Assembly: GCF_019710745.1 (NCBI RefSeq)
Contig: NZ_JAHKJW010000023.1
Span: 62,001 to 126,000 of the forward strand
Length of the DNA: 64,000 nucleotides
Source of the DNA: Streptomyces beigongshangae
Lineage (GTDB): Bacteria > Actinomycetota > Actinomycetes > Streptomycetales > Streptomycetaceae
Reading direction: 5' to 3'
The translations under genes and the position numbers were made by a program. The notes beneath the pieces were generated by a model. The model did no database searches. It was not told the DNA's origin and saw only the letters and a program-made list of their open reading frames with translations. This document shows, one piece after another, positions 1 through 8,642 of this stretch. How positions within the stretch are numbered: position 1 is the stretch's first letter; every line of letters begins with the position of its first letter.

Positions 1-692
1 TGCAGGCATTCTCCATCCCGTCGGACTCGATGCAGAACACCCTCCAGCAGGGTGACCGCGTCCTCGTCGACAAACTGACCCCGTGGTTCGGCTCGGAGCC
101 CGGGCGCGGCGAGGTCGTCGTCTTCCACGACCCCGACAAGTGGCTGGCGGGCGAGCCGACGCCGAACCCGAACGCGATCCAGAAGGGTCTCAGCTGGATC
201 GGCCTGATGCCCTCCTCGGAGGAGAAGGACCTGATCAAGCGCGTCGTCGGAGTCGGCGGCGACACCGTCGAGTGCAAGGGCACCGGCCCGCTGAAGGTCA
301 ACGGCAAGGCGCTGAACGAGCCCTACGTGTACCCGGGCAACACGCCCTGCACCGTGGACGACGGCGGCGGCCAGTTCAAGCTGAAGGTTCCCGAGGGCAA
401 GATCTGGGTCATGGGCGACCACCGGCAGAACTCGCTCGACTCCCGCTACCACCAGCAGGACAAGCACAAGGGCTTCGTGCCCGTGGACAACGTCGTGGGC
501 CGTGCCGTCGTCGTAGCCTGGCCGCCCACCCGCTGGTCCACGCTCCCGGTGCCGGACACCTTCGACCAGAACCTGGGCGCCGTCGCTCCGGGCGCGATCG
601 GGCTCGCGGGCGCGCTGCCGCTGGTGCTGTGGCGCAGGCGCCGCCTCACCGTCGGGAACACCAGGGTTTCTGGGTCGCGTACCGCCGGGTAG
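1..692 (+). CDS. sipY: Type I signal peptidase, 5'-truncated by window edge
   Basis: Membrane serine protease that removes signal peptides from secreted preproteins on the outer face of the membrane. The reading frame is already open at base 3, so the start and first membrane anchor lie outside the window; 229 residues are visible. The catalytic serine sits in PSDSM within the first codons, and the general-base lysine in LIKRVVGVGGDTV, followed by the GDHRxNSLDSR motif near residue 140. A C-terminal hydrophobic segment followed by an Arg cluster looks like a second membrane anchor. It is followed by a second signal peptidase, as in the Streptomyces sipW-X-Y-Z group; sipY is inferred from order only. 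Confidence 0.9.
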   Translation, partial: QAFSIPSDSMQNTLQQGDRVLVDKLTPWFGSEPGRGEVVVFHDPDKWLAGEPTPNPNAIQKGLSWIGLMPSSEEKDLIKRVVGVGGDTVECKGTGPLKVNGKALNEPYVYPGNTPCTVDDGGGQFKLKVPEGKIWVMGDHRQNSLDSRYHQQDKHKGFVPVDNVVGRAVVVAWPPTRWSTLPVPDTFDQNLGAVAPGAIGLAGALPLVLWRRRRLTVGNTRVSGSRTAG

Positions 693-695
693 GGT
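690..695 (+). promoter_or_regulatory. Candidate -10 (TAGGGT) for the sipZ operon
   Basis: A TAGGGT hexamer, a common Streptomyces -10 form, overlaps the stop codon of the first signal peptidase and lies about 80 bases before the sipZ start. No good -35 is visible. It fits the published view that sipZ heads an operon separate from sipW-X-Y. Confidence 0.35.
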
Positions 696-772
696 GCCGT
701 CCCAGACCGCCGATCTTCCGTGGCCCGGACCAGGGTCGCGGGGTCGGTTCTCCGAGCCGGGGGAGCACTGGA

Positions 773-1519
773 ATGAGCGGGACACGTGGTACGGACGAGG
801 GCCACGGACGGCTCGGCAGCACGCTGTCGGGACTGGCCGTGGCCCTCGGCTGTGTGCTCTTCCTCGGCGGCTTCGCCTGGGGAGCGATCGTCTACCAGCC
901 GTACACCGTGCCGACCGACTCGATGGCGCCGACCATTTCGAGCGGTGACCGGGTGCTCGCCGAGCGCATCGACGGCGCCGAGGTCGAGCGCGGTGACGTC
1001 GTCGTCTTCAAGCAGGCCAGCTGGGGCGACCTGCCCATGGTCAAGCGGGTCGTCGCCGTCGGCGGGGACACGGTCGCCTGCTGCACGCAGGACAGGCTGA
1101 CCGTCAACGGCAAGAAGATCGAGGAACCGTACCTGCCGAAGGGCGGCGCGGGCGAGTCGTCCACGATCCCGTCCATCGAGGTCCCCGAGGGCCGGCTCTT
1201 CCTGCTGGGCGACGAGCGCAGCGGCTCGCTGGACTCCACCGCCCACCTGACGGAGGCCGGCAACGGCACGGTGCCGCGCAGTGCGGTGAACGCGCGCGTC
1301 GACGCGGTGGCCTGGCCCATGGACGGCATGCTGGCCCGCCCCACCGGCTTCGAGGCGCTCGGCGGCATCTCCGAGCCGGGCCCTCTGCGACTGGTCCTCG
1401 CGGCGGTGGTGGGCGGCGCGGTACTCGTCCTCGGTGGGGCGGCGTACGGGCCGGTGGCCAAGCGGGCGGCGCGCCGGCGCGGCCGTGCCGGAGCGGGGGA
1501 GCGGGCCCTTGCCGGCTGA
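773..1519 (+). CDS. sipZ: Type I signal peptidase
   Basis: Second signal peptidase, 248 aa, cleaving secretory signal peptides at the membrane. A hydrophobic anchor spans about residues 17-40. The catalytic serine is Ser50 in PTDSM and the base is Lys91 in VKRVVAVGGD; GDERSGSLDS follows. A C-terminal hydrophobic stretch (about 200-222) ends in a basic tail, giving the two-anchor topology typical of Streptomyces enzymes. The ATG was chosen because a purine-rich GGGGGAG site precedes it and upstream codons do not resemble the family. The reading frame is open much further upstream, but that part is antisense-like composition. In S. lividans sipZ leads an operon with unrelated downstream genes, which matches the Nudix gene that overlaps its end. 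Confidence 0.93.
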   Translation: MSGTRGTDEGHGRLGSTLSGLAVALGCVLFLGGFAWGAIVYQPYTVPTDSMAPTISSGDRVLAERIDGAEVERGDVVVFKQASWGDLPMVKRVVAVGGDTVACCTQDRLTVNGKKIEEPYLPKGGAGESSTIPSIEVPEGRLFLLGDERSGSLDSTAHLTEAGNGTVPRSAVNARVDAVAWPMDGMLARPTGFEALGGISEPGPLRLVLAAVVGGAVLVLGGAAYGPVAKRAARRRGRAGAGERALAG

Positions 1520-2093
1520 GGGAGCACCTCCGACGGGCGGTGGGCCCGGTAGGCATGGTGAGCCCGGTGAGCCCGGTGGGCCTGATGAGTCCGGTGGGCC
1601 TGGTGAGTCCGGTGGGCTGCGCAGGGTGGCCAGGGTGGTCCTGCTGGACCCGGCGGACCGCATCCTGCTGCTGCACGGGCACGAACCGGAGGACCCGTCC
1701 GACGACTGGTGGTTCACACCGGGCGGCGGGGTGGAGGGCGACGAGACGCGGGCGGAGGCCGCCCTGCGGGAACTCGCCGAGGAGACCGGCATCACCGAGG
1801 TGGAGCTGGGTCCGGTGCTGTGGCGGCGCATCTGCTCGTTCCCCTTCGCGGGACGCCGCTGGGACCAGGACGAGTGGTACTACCTGGGACGTACGAGCCG
1901 GACGGCGACCGAGCCGGCAGGGCTGACCGAGCTGGAACGGCGCAGTGTCGCCGGAGCGCGCTGGTGGACGTGCCAGGAACTGCGCCGGGCACATGAGACG
2001 GTGTATCCGACCAGACTCGCCGAGCTGCTGCGCAGGCTGCTCGACGAAGGGCCCCCGGCCAGGCCCGAGACCCTCGACACGGAAATCGTCTAG
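1485..2093 (+). CDS. Nudix hydrolase
   Basis: Hydrolyses a nucleoside diphosphate linked to another moiety; the substrate cannot be told from sequence. The Nudix box is visible as GGGVEGDET...RELAEETGI, matching GX5EX7REUXEEXGU. The core begins near VARVVLLDPADRILLLHGHE and ends around the WWTCQEL segment. The start is uncertain: GTG at 1485 would overlap sipZ by 35 bases, an ATG at 1434 is also open, and a GTG at 1626 sits right before the conserved core. Between 1485 and 1620 the protein is a low-complexity Gly-Pro-Glu-Ser run with collagen-like GEP/GGP triplets, so this may be untranslated or a disordered lead-in. Confidence 0.85.
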   Translation: MPERGSGPLPAEGAPPTGGGPGRHGEPGEPGGPDESGGPGESGGLRRVARVVLLDPADRILLLHGHEPEDPSDDWWFTPGGGVEGDETRAEAALRELAEETGITEVELGPVLWRRICSFPFAGRRWDQDEWYYLGRTSRTATEPAGLTELERRSVAGARWWTCQELRRAHETVYPTRLAELLRRLLDEGPPARPETLDTEIV

Positions 2094-2148
2094 GGGCTCG
2101 CGGGGCTGGCGCACAATAGGGGGACGCACGGCTGAAGGGGAACATGCC

Positions 2149-2457
2149 ATGAGCGCCGAGGACCTCGAGAAGTACGAGACCGAGATGGAGCTGAAGCTCT
2201 ACCGGGAGTACCGCGATGTCGTCGGTCTGTTCAAATACGTGATCGAGACCGAACGGCGCTTCTACCTCACCAACGACTACGAGATGCAGGTGCACTCGGT
2301 CCAGGGCGAGGTGTTTTTCGAGGTGTCCATGGCGGACGCCTGGGTGTGGGACATGTACCGGCCTGCTCGGTTCGTGAAGCAGGTACGCGTCCTGACGTTC
2401 AAGGACGTGAACATCGAGGAGCTGAACAAGAGCGACCTGGAGTTGCCGGGCAGCTAG
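2149..2457 (+). CDS. DUF2469 family protein
   Basis: A 102-residue acidic protein of unknown function that is almost universal in actinobacteria, usually found beside yraN. The ATG follows a clear GAAGGGG ribosome-binding site, and the protein starts MSAEDLEKYETEMELKLYREY. It is rich in Glu, Tyr and aromatic residues, with no signal peptide or membrane segment. The family is conserved next to the YraN/ComM/DprA block (Rv2901c-like in mycobacteria), but I know no established biochemical role, and none is claimed here. Confidence 0.9.
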   Translation: MSAEDLEKYETEMELKLYREYRDVVGLFKYVIETERRFYLTNDYEMQVHSVQGEVFFEVSMADAWVWDMYRPARFVKQVRVLTFKDVNIEELNKSDLELPGS

Positions 2458-2575
2458 AGAGCTCATGACGGCCGCCCGTAAGGGTGACGGAGTTGTCCAC
2501 AACCGGGCGGTCGTCCACCAAGATCCAACAGCGGATCGCGAGGGACCCATCGTTGGCGCCGGAGGTGGTGCCGAC

Positions 2576-3004
2576 ATGAAGACATCCGAAGCGCCCGAAA
2601 CGTCCCAGGTGTCCGAGGCGTCCGAGGTGCGCCGCAAGGCGTCCAAGGCGCGCAACGCACTCGGCAGGTACGGCGAGGACCTGGCCGCACGGCAGCTGAC
2701 CGAGGCCGGAATGACGATCCTGGAGCGCAACTGGCGCGCGGGCAGGACCGGCGAGATCGACATCGTGGCCCGGGAGGACGACGCGCTGGTCGTCTGCGAG
2801 GTCAAGACCCGGCGCGCGGGGCCCTACGGGCATCCGATGGCCGCCGTGACCCCCGTCAAGGCCCGGCGTCTGCGCGGCCTCGCCGAGCGCTGGCTGCAGG
2901 AACACGGAGGGTCCCCGCCCGGCGGCGTCCGCATCGACGTCGTGGGTGTGCTGCTGCCCCGCCGGGGCGCCCCCGTGGTGGAACACGTGCGAGGAGCGGC
3001 CTGA
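2576..3004 (+). CDS. YraN family endonuclease-like protein
   Basis: A 142-residue member of the YraN/UPF0102 family, which has a Holliday-junction-resolvase-like nuclease fold; its physiological role is poorly defined. The metal-binding nuclease signature is visible as GEIDIVARED...VVCEVKTRR, and GRYGEDLAARQL is the usual N-terminal helix. The ATG is preceded by GGAGG at 2561-2565. The first 25 residues are a short degenerate repeat rich in Ser, Glu and Lys. The stop overlaps the comM start (TGATG), so the two are translationally coupled. The surrounding comM and dprA suggest a DNA-processing operon. Confidence 0.9.
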   Translation: MKTSEAPETSQVSEASEVRRKASKARNALGRYGEDLAARQLTEAGMTILERNWRAGRTGEIDIVAREDDALVVCEVKTRRAGPYGHPMAAVTPVKARRLRGLAERWLQEHGGSPPGGVRIDVVGVLLPRRGAPVVEHVRGAA

Positions 3005-4626
3005 TGGGCTTCGCGCGCACGTGCTCGGTGGCACTCGTCGGAGTGGACGGCGTCGTCGTGGAGGTCCAGGCGGACCTGGAGCCCGGGATCGCGGCCTTCA
3101 CCCTGGTGGGACTGCCCGACAAGAGCCTGACGGAGAGCAAGGACCGGGTCAGGGCCGCCGTGGTCAACTCCGGGGCCGAGTGGCCGCAGAAGAAACTCAC
3201 GGTCGGCCTCAGCCCCGCCTCCGTGCCGAAGAGCGGAAGCGGCTTCGACCTGGCCATCGCCTGTGCCGCGCTCGGCGCCTGCGAGCGCATCGACCCACGG
3301 GTGCTGGCCGACATCGTGATGATCGGCGAGCTGGGCCTGGACGGCCGGGTCCGGCCCGTACGGGGGGTGCTGCCGGCCGTGCTGGCCGCGGCCGACGCGG
3401 GATACGAGCAGGTGGTGGTGCCGGAGTGCGCGGCCGCGGAAGCCGCACTGGTGCCCGGTGTGTCCGTGCTGGGCGTCCGCAGCCTCCGGCAGCTCGTCGC
3501 GGTCCTGACGGACGAACCCGTGCCCGACGAGGAGCCGGACGAGCGGGGCCGCACCGATCCGCTCGCGGGCCTGCGCCTGCCGGGCACGGGCGCGGCCACG
3601 GGCATGCACGGCATGGGCGCCGGACAGTACGACCACGGTCACGATCTCGCCGACGTCGTCGGCCAGCTCTCGGCCCGGACCGCGGTCGAGGTCGCCGCGG
3701 CCGGCGGACACCACCTGTTCCTTGAGGGGCCGCCGGGGGCGGGCAAGACCATGCTCGCCGAGCGGCTGCCCGCCATCCTGCCGCCGCTCGGCCGGGGCGA
3801 GTCCCTGGAGGTCACGGCCGTCCACTCCGTCGCGGGCCTGCTGCCGCCCGGCAAACCCCTGGTCGACGTGGCTCCCTACTGCGCCCCGCACCACTCCTCG
3901 ACCATGCAGGCCCTGGTCGGCGGCGGCCAGGGGGTGGCACGGCCGGGAGCCGTGTCGCTCGCCCACCGGGGTGTGCTCTTCCTCGACGAGACCCCCGAGT
4001 TCAGCAGCCACGCCCTCGACGCGCTGCGCCAGCCCCTGGAGTCGGGACACGTGGTGATCGCGCGCAGCGCCGGTGTCGTGCGCTTCCCGGCCCGGTTCCT
4101 GATGGTGCTCGCCGCCAACCCCTGCCCCTGCGGCCGCTTCTCGCAGCGGGACAGCCTGTGCGAGTGCCCGCCCGCCGCGATCCGCCGCTACCAGGCCCGG
4201 CTCTCCGGACCGCTGCTCGACCGCGTCGACCTGCGGGTCGAGGTGGACCGCGTCACCCGTTCCCAGCTCACGGAGCGGGGTGCGCGGGGCGAGTCCACCG
4301 AGACGGTCGCCGACCGGGTCCGGTCGGCCAGGGAGCGGGCCGCCGCGCGCCTGACGGACACCCCGTGGCGCACGAACAGCGAGGTGCCGGGCCGTGAGCT
4401 GCGCAGCCGGTGGCACGCGGCCCCGGGCGCCATGGACGAGGCGGAGCACAGCCTGGAGCGGGGCGTGCTCACCGCCCGCGGACTCGACCGCGTCCTGCGG
4501 GTCGCCTGGACCGTCGCGGATCTCGCCGGTCGTGACCGGCCCGGGACCGCGGACGTGACGCTCGCCCTGCAGCTGCGCACCGGGGTCCCCCGGGGAGTGC
4601 CGATGGCGATCGGAGTGTCGGCGTGA
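3004..4626 (+). CDS. comM: YifB/ComM family Mg-chelatase-like AAA+ ATPase
   Basis: A 540-residue AAA+ ATPase of the ComM family; ComM in naturally competent bacteria is a hexameric helicase that drives branch migration during recombination. The N-terminal Lon-protease-like fold (about 1-170) is followed by the ATPase core with Walker A EGPPGAGKTM at 241-250, Walker B GVLFLDETPEF near 325, and the C-terminal Mg-chelatase domain. A Cys-rich NPCPCGRF...CECPP segment near 375-395 is typical of the family. ATG overlaps the yraN stop and the end overlaps the dprA start by four bases. Streptomyces is not naturally competent in the classic sense, so its role here is probably general recombination. 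Confidence 0.93.
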   Translation: MGFARTCSVALVGVDGVVVEVQADLEPGIAAFTLVGLPDKSLTESKDRVRAAVVNSGAEWPQKKLTVGLSPASVPKSGSGFDLAIACAALGACERIDPRVLADIVMIGELGLDGRVRPVRGVLPAVLAAADAGYEQVVVPECAAAEAALVPGVSVLGVRSLRQLVAVLTDEPVPDEEPDERGRTDPLAGLRLPGTGAATGMHGMGAGQYDHGHDLADVVGQLSARTAVEVAAAGGHHLFLEGPPGAGKTMLAERLPAILPPLGRGESLEVTAVHSVAGLLPPGKPLVDVAPYCAPHHSSTMQALVGGGQGVARPGAVSLAHRGVLFLDETPEFSSHALDALRQPLESGHVVIARSAGVVRFPARFLMVLAANPCPCGRFSQRDSLCECPPAAIRRYQARLSGPLLDRVDLRVEVDRVTRSQLTERGARGESTETVADRVRSARERAAARLTDTPWRTNSEVPGRELRSRWHAAPGAMDEAEHSLERGVLTARGLDRVLRVAWTVADLAGRDRPGTADVTLALQLRTGVPRGVPMAIGVSA

Positions 4627-5765
4627 GCGGGGAGGAGGAGCGGCTGCACCGGGCCTTCCTCGCACGCGTCGTCGAACCGGGGGACGAGATCTGCGGACGG
4701 TGGCTTCGCGAGAGCGGAGCGGCGGAGGTCGCCGGGTGCCTCGCCGGAGACGGACGGCGGCTGCCCGGTGTGACGGACGCGAGATGGGCGGGCCTGCGGG
4801 CCAGGGCCGAGCGGGCCGATCCGCGACGGGACCTCGCGACGGCGCGGGACTCCGGGACGCGTTTCGTGTGTCCGGGGGACTTCGAGTGGCCCGCGCAGCT
4901 GGACGACCTCGGGGACGCGAAGCCCATCGGACTGTGGGTACGAGGCATGCCCAGCCTGCGGATATGGGCGCTGCGCTCCGTCGCGGTGGTGGGTGCGCGG
5001 GCCTGCACCGAGTACGGGGCCCACATGGCGTCCACGCTCGGCGCCGGACTCGCGGAGCGGGGGTGGGTCGTCGTGTCGGGAGGCGCCTACGGCGTGGACG
5101 GGGCCACGCACCGCGGTGCGCTGGGGGCGGGCGGCGCCACCGTCGCCGTCCTCGCCTGCGGGGTCGACCGACCCTATCCGCGCGGCCACACGCAATTGAT
5201 CGACAGGATCGCCGAACAGGGTCTGGTGGTCGGCGAATTGCCGCCGGGCGACCATCCGACGCCCAGCAGGTTCATTCTGCGCAACCGGGTCATTGCGGCG
5301 TTGACGCGCGGCACGGTGGTCGTCGAGGCGGCGTACCGCAGCGGTGCGCTGGTGACCGCCCGCGCCGCGCAGCGGCTGGGCAGATTCACGATGGGAGTGC
5401 CGGGCCCGGCCAGCAGCGGCCTCTCGGCGGGCGTGCACGAACTGCTGCGCGGGGACGCGGTACTGGTCACCGACGCCGCGGAAGTGACGGAACTCGTCGG
5501 AGACATGGGCGAGCTGGCCCCGGCCAGGCGCGGCCCGGTGCTGCCGCGCGACCTCCTGGACCCGGCAGCCGGCCGGGTGCTGGCCGCGCTGCCCGCCGGG
5601 GAGGCGGTGCCGCGGCAGGAGATCGCCCGGGGCGCGGGCACGACCGAGGACGAGGCCGTCGCGAAGCTGTACGAACTGCGCTCACTCGGCTTCGTCGAAC
5701 GGCAGGGCGACGGCTGGAAGTTGACACGCCAGGCCATGAGGTCCATCGGTACGGACCAGGGGTGA
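4623..5765 (+). CDS. dprA: DNA-processing protein DprA
   Basis: A 380-residue DprA/Smf protein that binds single-stranded DNA and loads RecA. The Rossmann-like core shows VGARACTEYG, SGGAYGVDGATHRGAL, and AVLACGVDRPYPRGH, followed by GDHPTPSRFILRNRVIA. A C-terminal winged-helix domain (about 310-375, LPRDLLDPAAGRVLAAL to VERQGDGWKLT) is present. The GTG start overlaps the comM stop (GTGA), showing tight coupling. This is the last gene of the yraN-comM-dprA block; a hairpin follows it at 5817-5837. Confidence 0.93.
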   Translation: MSGEEERLHRAFLARVVEPGDEICGRWLRESGAAEVAGCLAGDGRRLPGVTDARWAGLRARAERADPRRDLATARDSGTRFVCPGDFEWPAQLDDLGDAKPIGLWVRGMPSLRIWALRSVAVVGARACTEYGAHMASTLGAGLAERGWVVVSGGAYGVDGATHRGALGAGGATVAVLACGVDRPYPRGHTQLIDRIAEQGLVVGELPPGDHPTPSRFILRNRVIAALTRGTVVVEAAYRSGALVTARAAQRLGRFTMGVPGPASSGLSAGVHELLRGDAVLVTDAAEVTELVGDMGELAPARRGPVLPRDLLDPAAGRVLAALPAGEAVPRQEIARGAGTTEDEAVAKLYELRSLGFVERQGDGWKLTRQAMRSIGTDQG

Positions 5766-5816
5766 TGCTGACCCAGCGTGTTCGGCTGCGCGGAGGATCC
5801 CCGAAGCCGACGGGGA

Positions 5817-5837
5817 TTGCGGTGGCCGGCACCGCAA
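5817..5837 (+). terminator. Hairpin downstream of dprA
   Basis: A perfect 8-bp inverted repeat TTGCGGTG / CACCGCAA with a 5-base loop, 50 bases after the dprA stop. There is no T-tract, which is usual in high-GC terminators. It separates the dprA operon from whiG. Confidence 0.45.
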
Positions 5838-6041
5838 GGTGATTACGCACAGCGACGATCGCACCCCTGATGATGTCCAGCGGAACGTATCTGCGCACGG
5901 TGAGTCCGTCACTGTTCGCACACTGCGACTCCCCAGTCACGCTACGCTCACACGGAATCCGAAGCAGACAGGCAACTCGACATCAGACCGACAGCTCACG
6001 CAGGTACTCACAGTTCACTGCAGAACGGCACGAGGCGACGA

Positions 6042-6878
6042 ATGCCCCAGCACACCTCCGGGTCTGACCGGGCGGCAGTTCCCCCCGCTGCCCGCAGCGG
6101 CGTGCGCCCGCCCGCCCCCTCGACGCTCGACGAGCTGTGGAGGTCGTACAAGACCACGGGCGACGAGCGGCTGCGCGAGCAGCTGATCCTGCACTACTCG
6201 CCCCTGGTCAAGTACGTGGCGGGCCGGGTGAGCGTGGGGCTGCCCCCCAATGTGGAGCAGGCGGACTTCGTCTCGTCCGGGGTGTTCGGGCTGATCGACG
6301 CCATCGAGAAGTTCGACATCGGACGGGAGATCAAGTTCGAGACGTACGCGATCACCCGGATCCGGGGCGCGATGATCGATGAACTGCGGGCACTGGACTG
6401 GATCCCCCGGTCCGTACGGCAGAAGGCCCGCAACGTCGAGCGTGCCTACGCGACATTGGAGGCCCGGCTGCGGCGTACGCCGTCGGAGTGCGAGGTGGCC
6501 GCCGAGATGGGCATCGCGGTCGAGGAACTGCACGCGGTCTTCGGCCAGTTGTCACTGGCCAACGTCGTGGCCCTGGAGGAACTGCTGCACGTCGGCGGTG
6601 AGGGCGGCAACCGGCTGAGCCTGATGGACACGCTGGAGGACACCGCGGCCGACAATCCCGTGGAGGTCGCGGAGGACCGTGAGCTGCGGCGCTTCCTGGC
6701 GCGGGCCATCAACACACTGCCCGAGCGGGAGAAGACGGTGGTCACCCTCTACTACTACGAAGGGCTCACACTCGCCGAGATCGGCAATGTGCTCGGGGTC
6801 ACGGAGAGCCGCGTCAGCCAGATCCACACCAAGTCCGTGCTCCAGCTCCGTGCGAAACTGGCGAGCTTCGGGCGCTGA
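6042..6878 (+). CDS. whiG: RNA polymerase sigma factor WhiG
   Basis: A 278-residue FliA-type sigma factor that commits aerial hyphae to sporulation and transcribes targets such as whiH and whiI. Region 2 (about 30-110) shows LILHYSPLVKYVAGRVSVGLPPNVEQADFVSSG..., with GIDAIEKFD-like and FETYAITRIRGAMIDELRALDW motifs. Region 4 (about 220-275) ends in LAEIGNVLGVTESRVSQIHTKS, a helix-turn-helix for the -35. The length agrees with the S. coelicolor protein (about 280 aa). The gene stands alone, with 276 non-coding bases in front of it. In the family, WhiG activity is held by the anti-sigma factor RsiG with c-di-GMP; no rsiG is seen here. Confidence 0.96.
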   Translation: MPQHTSGSDRAAVPPAARSGVRPPAPSTLDELWRSYKTTGDERLREQLILHYSPLVKYVAGRVSVGLPPNVEQADFVSSGVFGLIDAIEKFDIGREIKFETYAITRIRGAMIDELRALDWIPRSVRQKARNVERAYATLEARLRRTPSECEVAAEMGIAVEELHAVFGQLSLANVVALEELLHVGGEGGNRLSLMDTLEDTAADNPVEVAEDRELRRFLARAINTLPEREKTVVTLYYYEGLTLAEIGNVLGVTESRVSQIHTKSVLQLRAKLASFGR

Positions 6879-7070
6879 CCTGGCGGTATCGCTCCGTTCC
6901 GGGCCGCAGCGACGAATCGGGACAAGGAGCGCCCGCAGGCGGCCGGACGCCGCCGGCGAGGCGGCCCCGGCCCCGGCGGACCTTGCGGAATCCTTTCGTC
7001 CGGAGGGCATCGATCAAGCCCTCCCTGCGGGACACTCCCGTCCTGGGCGAGGCGTCCGTAAAGTGGGAGC

Positions 7071-7652
7071 GTGCCAAGGATTCGAGCGGCCTCCGTGGCC
7101 GAGCACCGGTCGATGCAGCGAGCCGCCCTGCTGGACGCGGCGCGGTCACTGCTGTCCGAGGGCGGGACGGAGGCGCTGACGTTCCCGGCGCTCGCCGAGC
7201 GGACAGGTCTCGCGCGCTCCTCCGTGTACGAGTACTTCCGGTCCCGGGCGGCTGTCGTCGAGGAACTCTGCGAGGTCGACTTCCCGCTCTGGGCCGCCGA
7301 GGTCGAGGCGGCGATGTCGCTGGCCGGGACGCCCGAGGGCAAGGTCGAGGCGTATGTCCGCCGGCAGCTCGCCCTGGTCGGTGACCGGCGGCACCGGGCC
7401 GTGGTGGCGATCTCCGCGAGCGAGCTCGACGCGGGCGCCCGCGAGAAGATCCGCGCCGCCCACGGAGGCCTCGTCGCGATGATCGTGGAGGCGTTGCGGG
7501 ACATGGGCCATGAGCAGCCCCGGATGGCCGCGATGCTTCTCCAGGGGATGGCGGACGCGGCGGTACGAAGGATCGAGCTGGGCGCGGCCGAGGAACCCGA
7601 AGTGATCATCGAGGCCGCCGTCGCGATGGCCCTGCGGGGTGTGCGGGGCTGA
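7071..7652 (+). CDS. TetR family transcriptional regulator
   Basis: A 193-residue regulator. The TetR helix-turn-helix lies at about 18-62 (AALLDAARSLLSEGGTEALTFPALAERTGLARSSVYEYFRSRAAVVEEL). The C-terminal helical domain should bind an unknown ligand. The GTG start has a GGGAG purine run 2-6 bases upstream, too close for an ideal site. A TAAAGT hexamer at 7059-7064 raises the possibility of a leaderless message. It is convergent with the M23 peptidase; its target cannot be deduced. Confidence 0.88.
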   Translation: MPRIRAASVAEHRSMQRAALLDAARSLLSEGGTEALTFPALAERTGLARSSVYEYFRSRAAVVEELCEVDFPLWAAEVEAAMSLAGTPEGKVEAYVRRQLALVGDRRHRAVVAISASELDAGAREKIRAAHGGLVAMIVEALRDMGHEQPRMAAMLLQGMADAAVRRIELGAAEEPEVIIEAAVAMALRGVRG

Positions 7653-7832
7653 GTCCTTCCGGGCTGCCCGGCCGACTGCCGGCCCTGCCCTGCCATGAGT
7701 CGGCGACCGACCGCACGAACGGATCGGCAGGAGCGAGCGGAGCGACCGGAGCGGTCGGACCGACAGGCTCGGTCGGACAGGTGCCGGGAGCCCGGGGGTT
7801 CGGCTGTGTCCGCCATGGCGGGTGATGCACGG

Positions 7833-8642
7833 CTACCCCCGGATGTGTTCTCTCCCCCTGGTGCGTAGGCGGTGGACGCGGTGGACCGTCGGCGTCCGCG
7901 GTACCCCGGTGACCGGCAGCAGGCGTGACGGGCCCCGGCCCAGTAGCCACGGGGGCAGCAGGGACAGCGGGTCCAGGTAGGTGTCCGCGCGGCGCAGGCC
8001 CCAGTGCAGGCATGACGCCGGACAGTGGGGGCCTGTCGGCTCCAGTACCCCGACCACCTCGCCCGCCGCCACCCCGGTGCCCTTCTTCAAGGACGCCCGC
8101 ACCGGTTCGTACGTCGTGCGCAGGGGTGGCTTCCCCGTGCGGGCCAGCTCCACCGAGACGACCCCGCGGCCCGCGACCCGGCCCGCGAAGGAGACACGGC
8201 CGGGGGCGACGGCCCGGACCGGGGCGCCGGGAGCCGCGGCCAGGTCGACGCCCCGGTGGCCTCTGCCGTAGGCGGTCGCCGGTGGCTCCCAGCCACGGGT
8301 CACCGACGGGCGCCATCCCACCGGCCAGGCGCGGCCCACGACGGGGACCGGCGGGGGCGTACCGCCGGGGCTGCCGGCTCTCCTACCGGATCGGTCACTG
8401 GATCGGTCACCGGGTCGGTCACCGGAACCCGAGCCGGGGCCGGGGCCGGAACCCGAGCCGCCGACGGAAGCGCCGACGGGTGTGCCGGTGGGTGTGCCGT
8501 CCGTCGCGACGGGACCGACGCCCGCCGGTGCCGGCGCCGCGGCCGTCAACGCGGCCACCAGCACGGCGGCCGTCAGCACCGCGGCCGTCAGGAGGGCCGG
8601 GAGCGGCGCCGGCCACGTACGGGGACATCGTTCTGCTCTCAT
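7833..8642 (-). CDS. Secreted M23 family peptidase (murein hydrolase-like)
   Basis: A 269-residue exported protein with an N-terminal hydrophobic, Ala-rich signal or anchor segment (about 12-40), then a Gly/Ser/Pro/Asp linker with short repeats (GSGSGPGPGSGSGD, DRSSDRSGRR), then an M23 LytM domain (about 105-235). The zinc ligands H129 and D133 sit in GRGHRGVDL, and H213 in CLHWG. The HxH motif reads C-L-H, as in many actinobacterial members. Function would be peptidoglycan cleavage or activation of an amidase. It diverges from rpsB, with 281 bases between them. Confidence 0.88.
   Translation of the reverse strand: MRAERCPRTWPAPLPALLTAAVLTAAVLVAALTAAAPAPAGVGPVATDGTPTGTPVGASVGGSGSGPGPGSGSGDRPGDRSSDRSGRRAGSPGGTPPPVPVVGRAWPVGWRPSVTRGWEPPATAYGRGHRGVDLAAAPGAPVRAVAPGRVSFAGRVAGRGVVSVELARTGKPPLRTTYEPVRASLKKGTGVAAGEVVGVLEPTGPHCPASCLHWGLRRADTYLDPLSLLPPWLLGRGPSRLLPVTGVPRTPTVHRVHRLRTRGREHIRG

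Noticed and set aside
83..772. N-terminal extension of sipZ
   Set aside because: The open frame overlaps the first signal peptidase in another frame; homology starts at the ATG at 773.
1540..1620. Collagen-like GXY repeat as a functional collagen domain
   Set aside because: Only about seven triplets, explained by DNA slippage in a doubtful start region.
7690..7800. GGTCGGACCGACAGGCTCGGTCGGACAGG direct and inverted repeats as a CRISPR or attachment site
   Set aside because: Irregular units in a short convergent gap with no integrase or cas gene; ordinary low-complexity DNA.
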